A stretch of 20,904 bases of DNA from a virus, in the IMG/VR virus record IMGVR_UViG_3300013772_000052, positions 1 through 20,904 of that record; one strand, written 5' to 3'. Shown here in pieces: positions 12,004-20,663 of the stretch. A program made the translations under genes and the position numbers. The stretch's first letter is position 1. Each line of letters begins with the position of its first letter. The notes under the pieces were generated by a model, which saw only the letters and a list, made by a program, of their open reading frames with translations, did not search any database and was not told where the DNA came from.

Positions 12004-13221
12004 ATGCCGAATCAGATTTTTGATACAACTGCGGCCAACAACGTCTTGAAAGAGCTATACGACGGGCAACTTCCCGAAAACATGGTCTACATGGATCGCC
12101 CTTATTTCGCGATGGTCGAAAAGAAAACCGACTTCGGCGGACGAAACTATCCAATCCCCGTCGAATACGCGGTGAACCAGGGCCGCAGCTCCAATTTCGC
12201 AACCGCGCAAGCCAACGCGTCGGCTAACCAGTTTGCGGAATTCCTTTTGACCCGCGTCTCTGATTACGCAATCGGCTACATCTCTAACGAATTGCTCCTT
12301 GCCGCAACGACTGATCGCGAAAGCTTCATTCGCTCGGCGACGAATATCGTCGACGGCACCATCACTTCCGGTACAGCCTCTTTGTCGTCAGCCCTTTTCC
12401 GGTCGGGCACGGGCACCATCGGTCAAGTGTCGACCATCACTGCCGGCGTTATCGTGTTTGCCGATGCAAACCAAGTGACGCAGTTTGAGAAAAACATGGT
12501 TATCCAGGCCAATGCGACTGACGGCGGAACGCCGCGCGCAGCCCTTGGATATGTCGTTGGTCGTAACGCGTCTGCGGGAACCATCACAGTCTCGGCAACG
12601 TTCGGTGGCGCCGCCGGCACTCCTGCAGGCTGGCTCGCAAACGATTACCTCTTGGTACAGGGCGACAATAACGCCAAGGTCAAAGGCTTGGCCGGCTGGT
12701 GTCCAGTGGTCGCGCCCGTGCCCGGTGATAACTACTTCGGTGTGGATCGCTCGGCTGATTCTCGCCTCTACGGTATCTATTACAACGGAGTGGCGCAATC
12801 CATTGAAGAGGCGCTCGTGGACTCTTCAACGCTCCTTGCTCGTGAAGGCGGACGGCCTGACGTGGCAGTGCTCCCCTTCTCGTCTTACGGCGCGTTTGAG
12901 AAGTCGCTTGGGTCGAAAGTCCAGTACGTGGACTTGCAAAAAGGCGAAGTCGCCTTCCGAGGCGTCGTTATCAACGGAGCGAAGAAACAAATACAGGTAT
13001 TCCCGGATAAGGATTGCCAGGGAGCAACGGCTTGGTTGCTGACGATGAAAACTTGGAAGCTTTGCAGTCTCATGGAAGCGCCGATGATCCTTAAATACGG
13101 CTCTAACGACGAGATGCTTCGCGTTTACAACGCCGACCAGGCGGAGCTCCGAGTCGGTATGTACGGCAACCTTGGTTGCTCGGCGCCGGGTTGGAACGCT
13201 CAAGTCGCTCTCAGCGCGTAA
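12004..13221 (+). CDS. major capsid protein
   Basis: 405 residues from ATG 12004 (an AAAGAAAG stretch about nine bases upstream). The N-terminal part (NNVLKELYDGQLPENMVYMD, TDFGGRNYPIPVEYAVNQGR) is followed by an Ala/Gly/Ser/Thr-rich beta domain (about 105-225) that probably forms an outer insertion. The C-terminal part (SSYGAFEKSLGSKVQYVDLQ, then MEAPMILKYGSNDEMLRVYN and QAELRVGMYGNLGCSAPGWN) is typical of podovirus major capsid proteins with HK97-like fold. Position after the scaffold and before small head genes agrees. No protease or decoration domain is fused. Confidence 0.85.
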   Translation: MPNQIFDTTAANNVLKELYDGQLPENMVYMDRPYFAMVEKKTDFGGRNYPIPVEYAVNQGRSSNFATAQANASANQFAEFLLTRVSDYAIGYISNELLLAATTDRESFIRSATNIVDGTITSGTASLSSALFRSGTGTIGQVSTITAGVIVFADANQVTQFEKNMVIQANATDGGTPRAALGYVVGRNASAGTITVSATFGGAAGTPAGWLANDYLLVQGDNNAKVKGLAGWCPVVAPVPGDNYFGVDRSADSRLYGIYYNGVAQSIEEALVDSSTLLAREGGRPDVAVLPFSSYGAFEKSLGSKVQYVDLQKGEVAFRGVVINGAKKQIQVFPDKDCQGATAWLLTMKTWKLCSLMEAPMILKYGSNDEMLRVYNADQAELRVGMYGNLGCSAPGWNAQVALSA

Positions 13222-13234
13222 TTATTGAAAGTCA

Positions 13235-13260
13235 CGGGAGTGGGCGAAAGCTCACTCCCG
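13235..13260 (+). terminator. strong GNRA-tetraloop hairpin after capsid gene
   Basis: CGGGAGTGGGC (13235-13245) pairs with GCTCACTCCCG (13250-13260) over 11 bp with one G-U pair and a GAAA tetraloop. It lies 13 bases after the capsid stop and 17 before the next ATG. Only a weak T-run follows, so it may act as an incomplete terminator or as a 3'-end stabiliser that lets capsid message accumulate. Confidence 0.55.
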
Positions 13261-13277
13261 GCTTTGAAAGGTAACTT

Positions 13278-13664
13278 ATGGCAAACAGAAATTTTAGTCA
13301 GTTTCAGCTAACGCTTGAGAAAACACCAGTTTCGCTTTGGGGCCGATATACCGTGGGTGCAACGGGTGCGCCGACCATCGATATACCTAACTCTAAGGGC
13401 ATCAAGTCGATAGTGCGAAACGGCGTCGGTAAATACACCATCACGCTGCAAGACACTTACATTAGGCTTTTGGGTTTTAATTTCTTATCGGTCTTTGCTA
13501 CACCCGCAGCGATTAACTGTTTTGTGGTTTCCGAAAGTGTTGGGACTTTGGCAGCGCCGACGATCGTAGTGCAGTTCCAAAGTAGCGCCGCTATAAACGT
13601 AGAGCTTGCTAACGGCGAAGACATTCGGCTGCAGCTTGAGCTTAAACAATCCTCGGCGGTGTAA
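13278..13664 (+). CDS. small virion-type protein after capsid
   Basis: 128 residues from ATG 13278 with GAAAGG upstream. It begins MANRNFSQFQLTLEKTPVSL, then IDIPNSKGIKSIVRNGVGKY and TITLQDTYIRLLGF. This is a beta-rich protein of a family common in podovirus head regions just downstream of the capsid gene. Possible role as decoration or head-completion protein; exact function unknown. Confidence 0.65.
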   Translation: MANRNFSQFQLTLEKTPVSLWGRYTVGATGAPTIDIPNSKGIKSIVRNGVGKYTITLQDTYIRLLGFNFLSVFATPAAINCFVVSESVGTLAAPTIVVQFQSSAAINVELANGEDIRLQLELKQSSAV

Positions 13665-13666
13665 CT

Positions 13667-13912
13667 ATGATTTTTCCTGACGCTAAGAAAGCGGCAACGG
13701 TCATTCTCTCTCGCTCTAAAGGCGAAGGGGATAACACCAGCATGCCGGTAAAGTCCGAAGTGAATATGGATGGCGATGATTCGGCGGGCCTTACAGCTGC
13801 CGCTGAAGACATCATGCAAGCGTTTCACGATAAGTCGGTTGAGGGTTTGAAGTCCGCACTAAAAGCATTTGTCTCGCAGTGCGACGACGACGAGCCTGAA
13901 GGCGACGAATAA
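13667..13912 (+). CDS. small acidic phage protein
   Basis: 81 residues from ATG 13667, two bases after the previous stop. It starts MIFPDAKKAATVILSRSKGE and ends LKSALKAFVSQCDDDEPEGD. The AAEDIMQAFHDKSVEGLKSA helix and acidic end match a family of small phage proteins (KKAATxILSxxK at the start, AAEDI-x-x-A...ALKAF near the end) often found between capsid and tail genes. Function unknown. Confidence 0.6.
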   Translation: MIFPDAKKAATVILSRSKGEGDNTSMPVKSEVNMDGDDSAGLTAAAEDIMQAFHDKSVEGLKSALKAFVSQCDDDEPEGDE

Positions 13913-13943
13913 AATAATTCATGTGCCCTCATGAAGAATAGGC

Positions 13944-13978
13944 CCCCCGTTTGAGTTTTATTTTTTCTCAAGCGGGGG
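13944..13978 (+). terminator. stem-loop, probable terminator of the head operon
   Basis: CCCCCGTTTGAG (13944-13955) pairs with CTCAAGCGGGGG (13967-13978), with one G-U, around an 11-base T-rich loop. It is followed by ATCTCTTTCCCC rather than a clean T-run. It lies between the small acidic gene and the adaptor gene, in the longest gap of the structural region (97 bases), so it likely reduces or ends read-through from the capsid genes. Confidence 0.55.
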
Positions 13979-13996
13979 ATCTCTTTCCCCGTCCTC

Positions 13997-14006
13997 GAGG
14001 TACCTC
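13997..14006 (+). promoter_or_regulatory. palindromic ribosome-binding site of the adaptor gene
   Basis: GAGGTACCTC is a perfect ten-base palindrome containing the SD (GAGG) of the gene at 14009. A CTCGAG sequence abuts it on the left (CCTCGAGGTACCTC). It may form a dimeric protein-binding site. Length is short, so chance is possible. Confidence 0.35.
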
Positions 14007-14008
14007 AC

Positions 14009-14710
14009 ATGTCTAGCCTGGGAAAAATGACCCTTGCGGAAATTCGATTAGCCGCACAACAACGCGCCGACCTAGTTAACTCCCAGTTCGTCACAAATTC
14101 TGAATGGAATAGTTATATCAACCTATCCATCTATGGGCTCTACGACATCCTTATCCAGAAATTCGGTGATGATTACTACGTCGCTTCCCCCAATGCAATT
14201 ACAACCGATGGCACTAATTACCTCTACGCGCTGCCGATTGATTTTTACAAAATGCTGGGCGTCGACTTAAAGACGGGCGCGCAGACCAATCCCTGGACAG
14301 CACTTAAGCCCTTCATGTTTGCAGCACGCAATCAGTACAAAGTGCCGGCAGGCGGCCGCAATGTGCAGCTATGGTATGCGCCGCGGCTAACGGAATTAGT
14401 ACTAGACACTGATACGTCAGACGGCGTTGACGGTTGGCTCGAATGGGTTATCAATGACGCCGCGATAAAAGCGCGCGTCAAAGAAGAATCAGAAATTTCT
14501 GACTTAGCCGCGATGCGCTTGAATATAGAAAAGCGCATCGAGTCGGCCGCCGAGAATCGCGATGCCGGGATGCCGCAAACCGTGACTGACGTTTACTCAC
14601 TCTCGTTTGCTTCATTCGCCGGCCCCAACATGAGTTACCGCATCACGGGTAATAATATCTGGCTTGGTGAATTTCAAACCGTATGGCCTTTCACGGGTGG
14701 CCTTTCGTGA
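14009..14710 (+). CDS. head-tail adaptor-type protein
   Basis: 233 residues from ATG 14009, SD within a palindrome. It starts MSSLGKMTLAEIRLAAQQRA, continues FVTNSEWNSYINLSIYGLYD and has YALPIDFYKMLGVDL and LWYAPRLTELV. The helical bundle followed by a strand block, and the pattern LPxDFYKMLGVD, resemble the small ring-forming adaptors that bind below the portal in podoviruses. Immediately after the head genes and before the tail fiber and nozzle genes, as expected. Confidence 0.65.
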   Translation: MSSLGKMTLAEIRLAAQQRADLVNSQFVTNSEWNSYINLSIYGLYDILIQKFGDDYYVASPNAITTDGTNYLYALPIDFYKMLGVDLKTGAQTNPWTALKPFMFAARNQYKVPAGGRNVQLWYAPRLTELVLDTDTSDGVDGWLEWVINDAAIKARVKEESEISDLAAMRLNIEKRIESAAENRDAGMPQTVTDVYSLSFASFAGPNMSYRITGNNIWLGEFQTVWPFTGGLS

Positions 14711-15018
14711 TAGGAAAATTCGCACGAATTCAATCCGAAGACAGAGTGGTTAATCAACTTCAAAGCAACGTGGCGCAGGTTTTAGATCCGGTCACGGCCA
14801 ATATCATTTTAAGTGGCATTTTCTTAAAGAGCGTCCCGCTTATCGCTGGCGCCAATACCATAAGCCATAAGCTTGGCCGAAGGCTCACGGGTTGGTTTGT
14901 GACTAGAAAGCGCGTGACCGCTGACGTCTGGGATACGCAAGACTCTAACAAAACCCCAAACCTAAATTTGATTCTAAACGCATCGACTGGAGTCACAGTC
15001 GATCTCTACGTCTTTTGA
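14707..15018 (+). CDS. small tail-region protein
   Basis: 103 residues from GTG 14707, overlapping the previous stop by GTGA and with GGGTGG six bases upstream; ATG 14683 further up is less likely. It is beta-rich in the second half (NTISHKLGRRLTGWFVTRKR, then LNLILNASTGVTVDLYVF). Similar small proteins with GxNxIxHxLGRxxxGW occur next to tail fiber genes in podovirus-like genomes. Function unknown, possibly a virion protein. Confidence 0.6.
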   Translation: MIGKFARIQSEDRVVNQLQSNVAQVLDPVTANIILSGIFLKSVPLIAGANTISHKLGRRLTGWFVTRKRVTADVWDTQDSNKTPNLNLILNASTGVTVDLYVF

Positions 15019-15026
15019 GGTAAACA

Positions 15027-16373
15027 GTGGTAACGACTCCTAATATGAACCTGACGCTTCCCACGGTGGGCGTGACGGTGGGCCCTACCTACGCCACTTT
15101 GGAAGTTTCAGCCCTCACTCAAATCGATAGCCACAATCATACCTCTGGACAGGGCCCTTTAATCCCCACGGCCGCTTTGAATATCAACGGGGACTTAGGC
15201 TTTAACGGTTACAACGTAAGCCTTTTGCGCGCCGTGCGCCTTACATCTCAGGCTTCGCCCCTTGCATTGGCGGGCGACGTCACTTGTCTGTACGCCTCGG
15301 GCGGAAATCTTTATTACAACAACGGCACGGGCACGCAAGTACAGCTCACAGCGGGTGCCGCTCTCAACGCTGCCTCAATCGGCGCTATCGGCGGCGATTA
15401 CGCAACCTCAAGTGCCAGCGTGTTCTATACCTCGGTTGCCTCAAAATTCACCTTCACGAGCAACACGAATACCGCGGCCTACATGGACACCGGGCCGATT
15501 ACCTTGCGGCAAGTTGTTGCAAGCGCAAATGGGGTAACCATCACGCCACCCGCTGGGCTCTCGGCAAACTACCAACTAACACTTCCGTCTGGCCTTCCCG
15601 CCACAACAAACGTAATGACGCTCGATAGCTCGGGTAACGTCGGCTATACGACAGCGCCGACGCTTACCGCCGCAACCATTACCGGCGCCGTAACCGTGGG
15701 CGCCACTTTGGGCGTTACGGGAAATGCGACGTTCGGCGGGACGCTTTCCTCCTCGGGTGCTGCAACGCTAAATAGCGTGGTAGTCACAACTACAGCAAAT
15801 ATCGGCGGAACGCTTTCCACGGGGAACATTTCAGCGGCCGGCGCGGTGAGCGTTACCGGAAGCGTTAGCGCTACGAGTACGATCTCGTCCGGGGGTGATT
15901 TTATTGCCGGATCATCCGGGTCGACCGGCATTCAACTTCAGTACGCGAAATTTCAAGGCGGCATCGGCGCGCAGCTGTGGAATTATGCGCCGAGCTACTT
16001 TTCTACCGACACGTTAGCCATCGGAAGTAGCGTGTCGACCACGCAGCCAATCGTCGTCTCGGCTGGGACGCCAGCAAACGGTGTCATGACGGTACGCGGC
16101 CTGATTAATTGGAGTGGTAGCGCCTACTCAATCTCCGCTGGCGAGGGTTTCACGCTTGCGGCCGGCTCCGGCGGGCAAGTCATTGTGCAATGGGGCGCTG
16201 CCTTTAATGTGGGCTCGACTACCATTGCTACTGGCTCTAGATCCGGCGGAACGCCTGGATTCGTGAGCCCGCAGGACCTTTCAACAACGCAAATGAAATT
16301 TTTCTTATTTAACACAGGCGGCGTGGCAGCGGATTTCAGCTTCCAATTCATTGCCCAGGGGATTCGCGCGTAA
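15027..16373 (+). CDS. tail fiber protein
   Basis: 448 residues from GTG 15027 with GAGG six bases upstream. The N-terminus contains QIDSHNHTSGQGPLIPTAAL followed by NINGDLGFNGYNVSLLRAV, which I associate with the phage-attached domain of tail fibers. The middle (about 205-295) is a repetitive Gly/Ser/Thr/Ala/Val beta region (TVGATLGVTGNATFGGTLSS) typical of trimeric beta-helical shafts. The C-terminal 150 residues (IQLQYAKFQGGIGAQLWNYA, VQWGAAFNVGSTTIATGSRS, FFLFNTGGVAADFSFQFIAQ) would be the tip binding the cell surface. No enzymatic depolymerase motif was noted. Confidence 0.75.
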   Translation: MVTTPNMNLTLPTVGVTVGPTYATLEVSALTQIDSHNHTSGQGPLIPTAALNINGDLGFNGYNVSLLRAVRLTSQASPLALAGDVTCLYASGGNLYYNNGTGTQVQLTAGAALNAASIGAIGGDYATSSASVFYTSVASKFTFTSNTNTAAYMDTGPITLRQVVASANGVTITPPAGLSANYQLTLPSGLPATTNVMTLDSSGNVGYTTAPTLTAATITGAVTVGATLGVTGNATFGGTLSSSGAATLNSVVVTTTANIGGTLSTGNISAAGAVSVTGSVSATSTISSGGDFIAGSSGSTGIQLQYAKFQGGIGAQLWNYAPSYFSTDTLAIGSSVSTTQPIVVSAGTPANGVMTVRGLINWSGSAYSISAGEGFTLAAGSGGQVIVQWGAAFNVGSTTIATGSRSGGTPGFVSPQDLSTTQMKFFLFNTGGVAADFSFQFIAQGIRA

Positions 16374-19336
16374 TGGCGCTGGTTAAGCAAAATTTCCCCG
16401 TGACCTTCAGAGCGGGTATCGACCTAAAGAGCGATCCGAAGCAAGTCGTGCCCGGAAAGCTTTTAGGCCTTGAGAACGGCACGCTTCAATCAACGGGAAG
16501 AGTAAAAAAACGCTACGGAAATACCGCGCTTGCGACAAATATCGAAGGCGGCGGCAATATCGCAACCGGGGTCGCGTGCGCTACTTACCAAAACGAGTTA
16601 CTCCAATTCTCGGGCGGTGAGCTTTATAGCTACTCTTCCGCAACCCAGAGGTGGAGTGACAAAGGCTTCACCACAAGCTGTGAGCTTTCAACCATTGCGG
16701 TTGTAAGAAATGGATTTCAGCAAACTACCTGCGATAGTGCTGTCCATTCGTCAGGGCTTCGCATTTACACCTGGGAAGACTCGCGCACACCTAATACGAT
16801 TCGCTATTCTGTCGTGGATAGCGCAACCGGGCAATTCGTCATTAACGACGCGCTTATCTCGAATTCGGGGCTTAAGCCCAAGCCAATGCCGCTTGGGAAT
16901 TACTTTATTATCTCGTTTTTAAATTCATCGAATAACCACATTCAATATTGCTCGATTTCAGTGTCGTCACCCTCTGTGCTTTCGGTCGTTAGCGATATCG
17001 CGATAAATGTGAATGTCGCAAACCCGAATTGGGATGTGTGCCCGCAAGGGACGCGACTATTTTACGCCTACAACAACACTGACGTCGGTGGGGGTATTAC
17101 AACACGCTACCTGAATTATTTCCTCACTCTCTCAGCACCCTCCACCATCGCGGCTGAAGTCGCATCCGGCACAATTACAGTTTTCCCAGACGCTACGACC
17201 AACCAAATTTGGGTCGCCTACTCCAATGGCACTACGGTGAAATATTTTATTCGCGATTACACGCTCACCGTTGCAGTGCTCGGCGTTACAGCGATTGAGA
17301 CGATTTCAAATGTTCGAAATATTTGCGGCATTGCCCTATCCGGTGTGGCAAAGCTTTTCTACTCTGTGAGTGCCGCGGCAAGCTATAACTACTTCACCAA
17401 AAGTGCCGCGCTCACAAGCCTCGGCGCCGTATCAGGTGTCGCAGTATTCCTGCGCTCGGTTGACTTAGCGTCAAAGCCTTTCACGTTGACGGGTGTCACC
17501 TACGTCGCGCTTTCCTACCAATCAGCGCTTCAATCAACCTATTTCGTCGCAAGCACTTCGGGCAAGATAGTCGCTAAGATCTCACCATCGACCGGCGGCG
17601 GACTAACCCAAAGAAATATTCTCCCCGAGGCGAATATCCTAAGCGCAAACCAGGTGAGCTTTGCCTACTTGCAAACCGACGCGCTTACGACCGTATCTGG
17701 AAAAGTGCAGACGCAAACGGGCGTGCAGGCTGCGACTCTAACTTTTGGCGCGCAAAACTCTTACTTACGCTCCGAAATTGCAAAGACGCTTCACATTTCG
17801 GGTGCTGTCCTTTCCATGTACGACGGTAACAGCGTCGTTGAGCACGGCTTTCATCTTTACCCGGAAAACATCACCTACACCGTTGGTGCGGGTGGAAACA
17901 TGCTGGATGGCACCTACCTTTATTACCTTTGCTACGAGTGGACAGACGCCCAAGGACAAATACACCGCTCGTCCGCGTCAGTGGGTTTAAGTGTCGTGGT
18001 CGCAGGCAAAGCCGGCCTGGGAAGTGTCACGCTAACAGTGCCGACTTTAAGGATCACGTCAAAATCCGGCACGCGCGCGGCTGTAAATATTGTGTCCTAT
18101 CGTACCGACGTTAACCTAACTATCGCTTATCGAATTAGCTCGCCCACAGGCGCGCCCGTAAATGACACGACGGTCGATACCCTGACACTGCCAGCTGACA
18201 CAATCGCCTCGGCCGTAGGTAACGCGCTTTTATACACGACGGGCAACGTGCTTGAAAATATCCCCGCCCCGGCGACGAGCTTGGTATGCAATTTTAAAAA
18301 TCGCCTCATCGCAGTCAGTAGCGAGGATAGGTTATCGTGGTGGCCATCAAAGGGGATTGTCTCCGGCGCACCCGTTGAGTTTTCAGATTTCACAGCCCAA
18401 GCCATGGACGCATACGGGGGGCCGATTACGTCAGTCGGCGCAATGGACGATAAAATCATTTTCTTTAAAAGGACCTGCGCCTATTACGTCTACGGCGACG
18501 GGCCGGATAACCTAGGCGGCGGCGGGTATTCGGAGCCCGTACTAATTACGACTGCCCAAACTGGCTCGACTAATCAGCGCTCGCTTATTCTCACGCCGCA
18601 GGGCCTTATGCGGCAGACGGATAAGGGGATTTATCTTTTAGACCGCTCGCTCAGTGACCAGTACGTGGGGGCTGACGTTGAGTCTTACAATTCCGACACG
18701 GTGACGGCCGCAACCCTCATTCCAAACACGACGCAAGTCAGGTTCTACATGGCGAGCGGCGTCGTCTTAGTTTACGACTACTTTTTGCGCGAGTGGTACA
18801 CGTTCACGAATATCGCAGCCGTTGACGCTGTCGTTTTTCAATCGCAAGCGACATACCTGCAATCAACCGGCGCAGCCTTTCAAGAAACGGCTGGGAGCTA
18901 CACCGACAATGGCAATTTCATCAAGATGCGAATCAAGCTGTCGTGGCTTGCGTTAGCCGGTATCCAAGGCTTTCAACGCGTTTATAACATGGCAATTCTT
19001 GGCGATTACATCTCAGCGCACAAGCTGCAAGTGCAGGTGGCCTACGACTTTAATCCCAATCCAACGCAAACAACGACCATTGATGCCACCGCAGTTTTAG
19101 GCACTGCCGTCTTCGGCGCGGATGCGACGTTTGGCGCAAGCTCGGTATACGGCGGCGTTTATCCTAGTTACCAATTCCAGGTAAGCCTTACGCAGCAAAA
19201 ATGCCAATCGGTGCAATTCACACTCGAAGACGTGCAGCAATCTAACTTCGGTGAGGGGTATTCACTTTCCGCGATTACACTGCAAGTAGGCCTTAAGACC
19301 GGCACTAATAGGCTCCCAGACTCGAGGACCTACTAA
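16373..19336 (+). CDS. large tail nozzle / tail tubular B-like protein
   Basis: 987 residues from ATG 16373, overlapping the tail fiber stop. It begins MALVKQNFPVTFRAGIDLKS and has LENGTLQSTGRVKKRYGNTA (about 33-52), characteristic of the large podovirus tail proteins that form the nozzle. The body consists of many beta strands, as in a propeller. A later part, LVCNFKNRLIAVSSEDRLSW then DKIIFFKRTCAYYVYGDGPD, and another strand block to the end, also fit. It is the largest gene of the window, and its place after the fiber and before the internal virion type genes fits. Confidence 0.7.
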   Translation: MALVKQNFPVTFRAGIDLKSDPKQVVPGKLLGLENGTLQSTGRVKKRYGNTALATNIEGGGNIATGVACATYQNELLQFSGGELYSYSSATQRWSDKGFTTSCELSTIAVVRNGFQQTTCDSAVHSSGLRIYTWEDSRTPNTIRYSVVDSATGQFVINDALISNSGLKPKPMPLGNYFIISFLNSSNNHIQYCSISVSSPSVLSVVSDIAINVNVANPNWDVCPQGTRLFYAYNNTDVGGGITTRYLNYFLTLSAPSTIAAEVASGTITVFPDATTNQIWVAYSNGTTVKYFIRDYTLTVAVLGVTAIETISNVRNICGIALSGVAKLFYSVSAAASYNYFTKSAALTSLGAVSGVAVFLRSVDLASKPFTLTGVTYVALSYQSALQSTYFVASTSGKIVAKISPSTGGGLTQRNILPEANILSANQVSFAYLQTDALTTVSGKVQTQTGVQAATLTFGAQNSYLRSEIAKTLHISGAVLSMYDGNSVVEHGFHLYPENITYTVGAGGNMLDGTYLYYLCYEWTDAQGQIHRSSASVGLSVVVAGKAGLGSVTLTVPTLRITSKSGTRAAVNIVSYRTDVNLTIAYRISSPTGAPVNDTTVDTLTLPADTIASAVGNALLYTTGNVLENIPAPATSLVCNFKNRLIAVSSEDRLSWWPSKGIVSGAPVEFSDFTAQAMDAYGGPITSVGAMDDKIIFFKRTCAYYVYGDGPDNLGGGGYSEPVLITTAQTGSTNQRSLILTPQGLMRQTDKGIYLLDRSLSDQYVGADVESYNSDTVTAATLIPNTTQVRFYMASGVVLVYDYFLREWYTFTNIAAVDAVVFQSQATYLQSTGAAFQETAGSYTDNGNFIKMRIKLSWLALAGIQGFQRVYNMAILGDYISAHKLQVQVAYDFNPNPTQTTTIDATAVLGTAVFGADATFGASSVYGGVYPSYQFQVSLTQQKCQSVQFTLEDVQQSNFGEGYSLSAITLQVGLKTGTNRLPDSRTY

Positions 19337-19704
19337 TGCTGAGGCTTGTAAATCACGCGGACTATAAAACGATAGACGACTGGTACCTGTCGCGTGGGCA
19401 AAATACGCTGAGGCAGTTCCCAAAGCTTGGCTACATCATGCCGGGTGTGGCCGCAGGTTTCGTTTATCAGACCGATAGCGACATATGTCTTGTGGAGGGC
19501 TTTGTGTCTAACCCCAAGGCCCCTGCCCGCAAGGTGTTCAAAGCTTTTGATTCAATCACCATCGCATGCCTTAAAACCTCCGGCGCAATGGGTTACACGA
19601 GAGTTTTTGCATTCACACAAAAACGCTCAATCAAAAGCTTGGCCCTTCGCCACTGCTTTACCTCGCGCGGCGATTTTATGATCTTTGAAAAGGAGATGAA
19701 CTAA
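19336..19704 (+). CDS. GNAT-like acetyltransferase protein
   Basis: 122 residues from ATG 19336 (GAGG nine bases upstream), overlapping the nozzle stop. Pattern: LVNHADYKTIDDWYLSRGQN, PKLGYIMPGVAAGFVYQTDS, DICLVEGFVSNPKAPARKVF, then helix and GYTRVFAFTQKRSIKSLALR. The VAAGFxYxTDSxICLVEGFVSNP segment is the strand core of small phage GNAT-like proteins, some of which lack a full acetyl-CoA site. It is probably structural-region associated, modifying a virion or host protein; unproven. It is a second GNAT-like gene, unlike the one at 4120. Confidence 0.65.
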   Translation: MLRLVNHADYKTIDDWYLSRGQNTLRQFPKLGYIMPGVAAGFVYQTDSDICLVEGFVSNPKAPARKVFKAFDSITIACLKTSGAMGYTRVFAFTQKRSIKSLALRHCFTSRGDFMIFEKEMN

Positions 19705-20663
19705 TGGGAATGGTTTCTAGCCTTATCGGGGCTAACGACGATTTTAAAGCGAAGCAAGCGGCACTCCAAACTAGTGATTACGGAAACGCGATTAATGCGG
19801 CCGCAAAAAACGGGCTAATGCCGACACCTGGCGTGGTTGATAATAGCCAAGCCAACCAGGCGCGTGGCAACCAAAACAAATTGGTAGCAGCTCTACAAGC
19901 CGCAGCCAGCGGGCAGGGCCCTTCACTCGCGCAGCAACAAGTACAGCAAGCGACTAACAACAATGTTGCGGCCGGTGCCTCCCAAATTGGAAGCGTTCGA
20001 GGCATGAATCCGGCAGCACAAGCTAGGCTAATACTTCAAAACACGGCAAACCAAAATCAAATGGCCGCCGGTCAATCAGGCATCGCACGCACGAATGAAA
20101 TCAATACCGCACGTGGGGAGCTCGGCAACGTGCTCGCTGGGCAGCGCGGACAAGATATCAATCAAGCCTCGACCAATACTCAGCTTGGGTTAGATACGAT
20201 TAACGCCAATACTAGTCGGCTCGGCGTTGCGGGCGGGTTGCAAAATAGCCAAAATGCTAACGCCATCACGAGCCAAAACGGTGCGAATGCCATCGACGCC
20301 GACGTTGCCAAGACCAACGCGCAAACTAATGCCGGAATTGCGGGTGGGTTGATGGGTGGTGTGTCGGGGCACATCATGGGGATGCTCAAAAAAGCCGAAG
20401 GCGGCGTCATTCCGGGACATGCCACCGTGAAAGGTGACTCATACGCCAATGACAAAGTGCCGGCCATTCTCTCCCCCGGGGAAGTCGTATTACCACGTAG
20501 CATTTCAAAAGACGGCGATAAGGCGAAAGAGTTTGTTGAAGCTTTAAGGAAAAAGCAGGGCAAAGCGCACGAAGCCGGTTTTGGGAAAGTGCTCGCGGCC
20601 CACAAGGCGATGCACGAAAGAATTAGTCAGCTTGAAAAAATGTGCTACGGGGGACAAGCGTGA
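19704..20663 (+). CDS. internal virion / ejection-type protein
   Basis: 319 residues from ATG 19704 with a good SD (AAGGAGAT). Residues 20-215 are Asn/Gln/Ala/Gly-rich and helical (SLAQQQVQQATNNNVAAGAS, QNTANQNQMAAGQSGIARTN), like the low-complexity ejection proteins of podoviruses. The C-terminal part has AEGGVIPGHATVKGDSYAND followed by KVPAILSPGEVVLPRSI, a motif family common in phage tail and internal proteins. The end is a charged helix (KVLAAHKAMHERISQLEKMC). Probably an internal or injected protein; assignment by composition and location. Confidence 0.6.
   Translation: MGMVSSLIGANDDFKAKQAALQTSDYGNAINAAAKNGLMPTPGVVDNSQANQARGNQNKLVAALQAAASGQGPSLAQQQVQQATNNNVAAGASQIGSVRGMNPAAQARLILQNTANQNQMAAGQSGIARTNEINTARGELGNVLAGQRGQDINQASTNTQLGLDTINANTSRLGVAGGLQNSQNANAITSQNGANAIDADVAKTNAQTNAGIAGGLMGGVSGHIMGMLKKAEGGVIPGHATVKGDSYANDKVPAILSPGEVVLPRSISKDGDKAKEFVEALRKKQGKAHEAGFGKVLAAHKAMHERISQLEKMCYGGQA

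Noticed and set aside
20180-20605. Open frame of 141 residues on the - strand
   Set aside because: Shadow of the low-complexity Asn/Gln/Ala-rich internal protein; Pro/Ala/Ser-rich by necessity.
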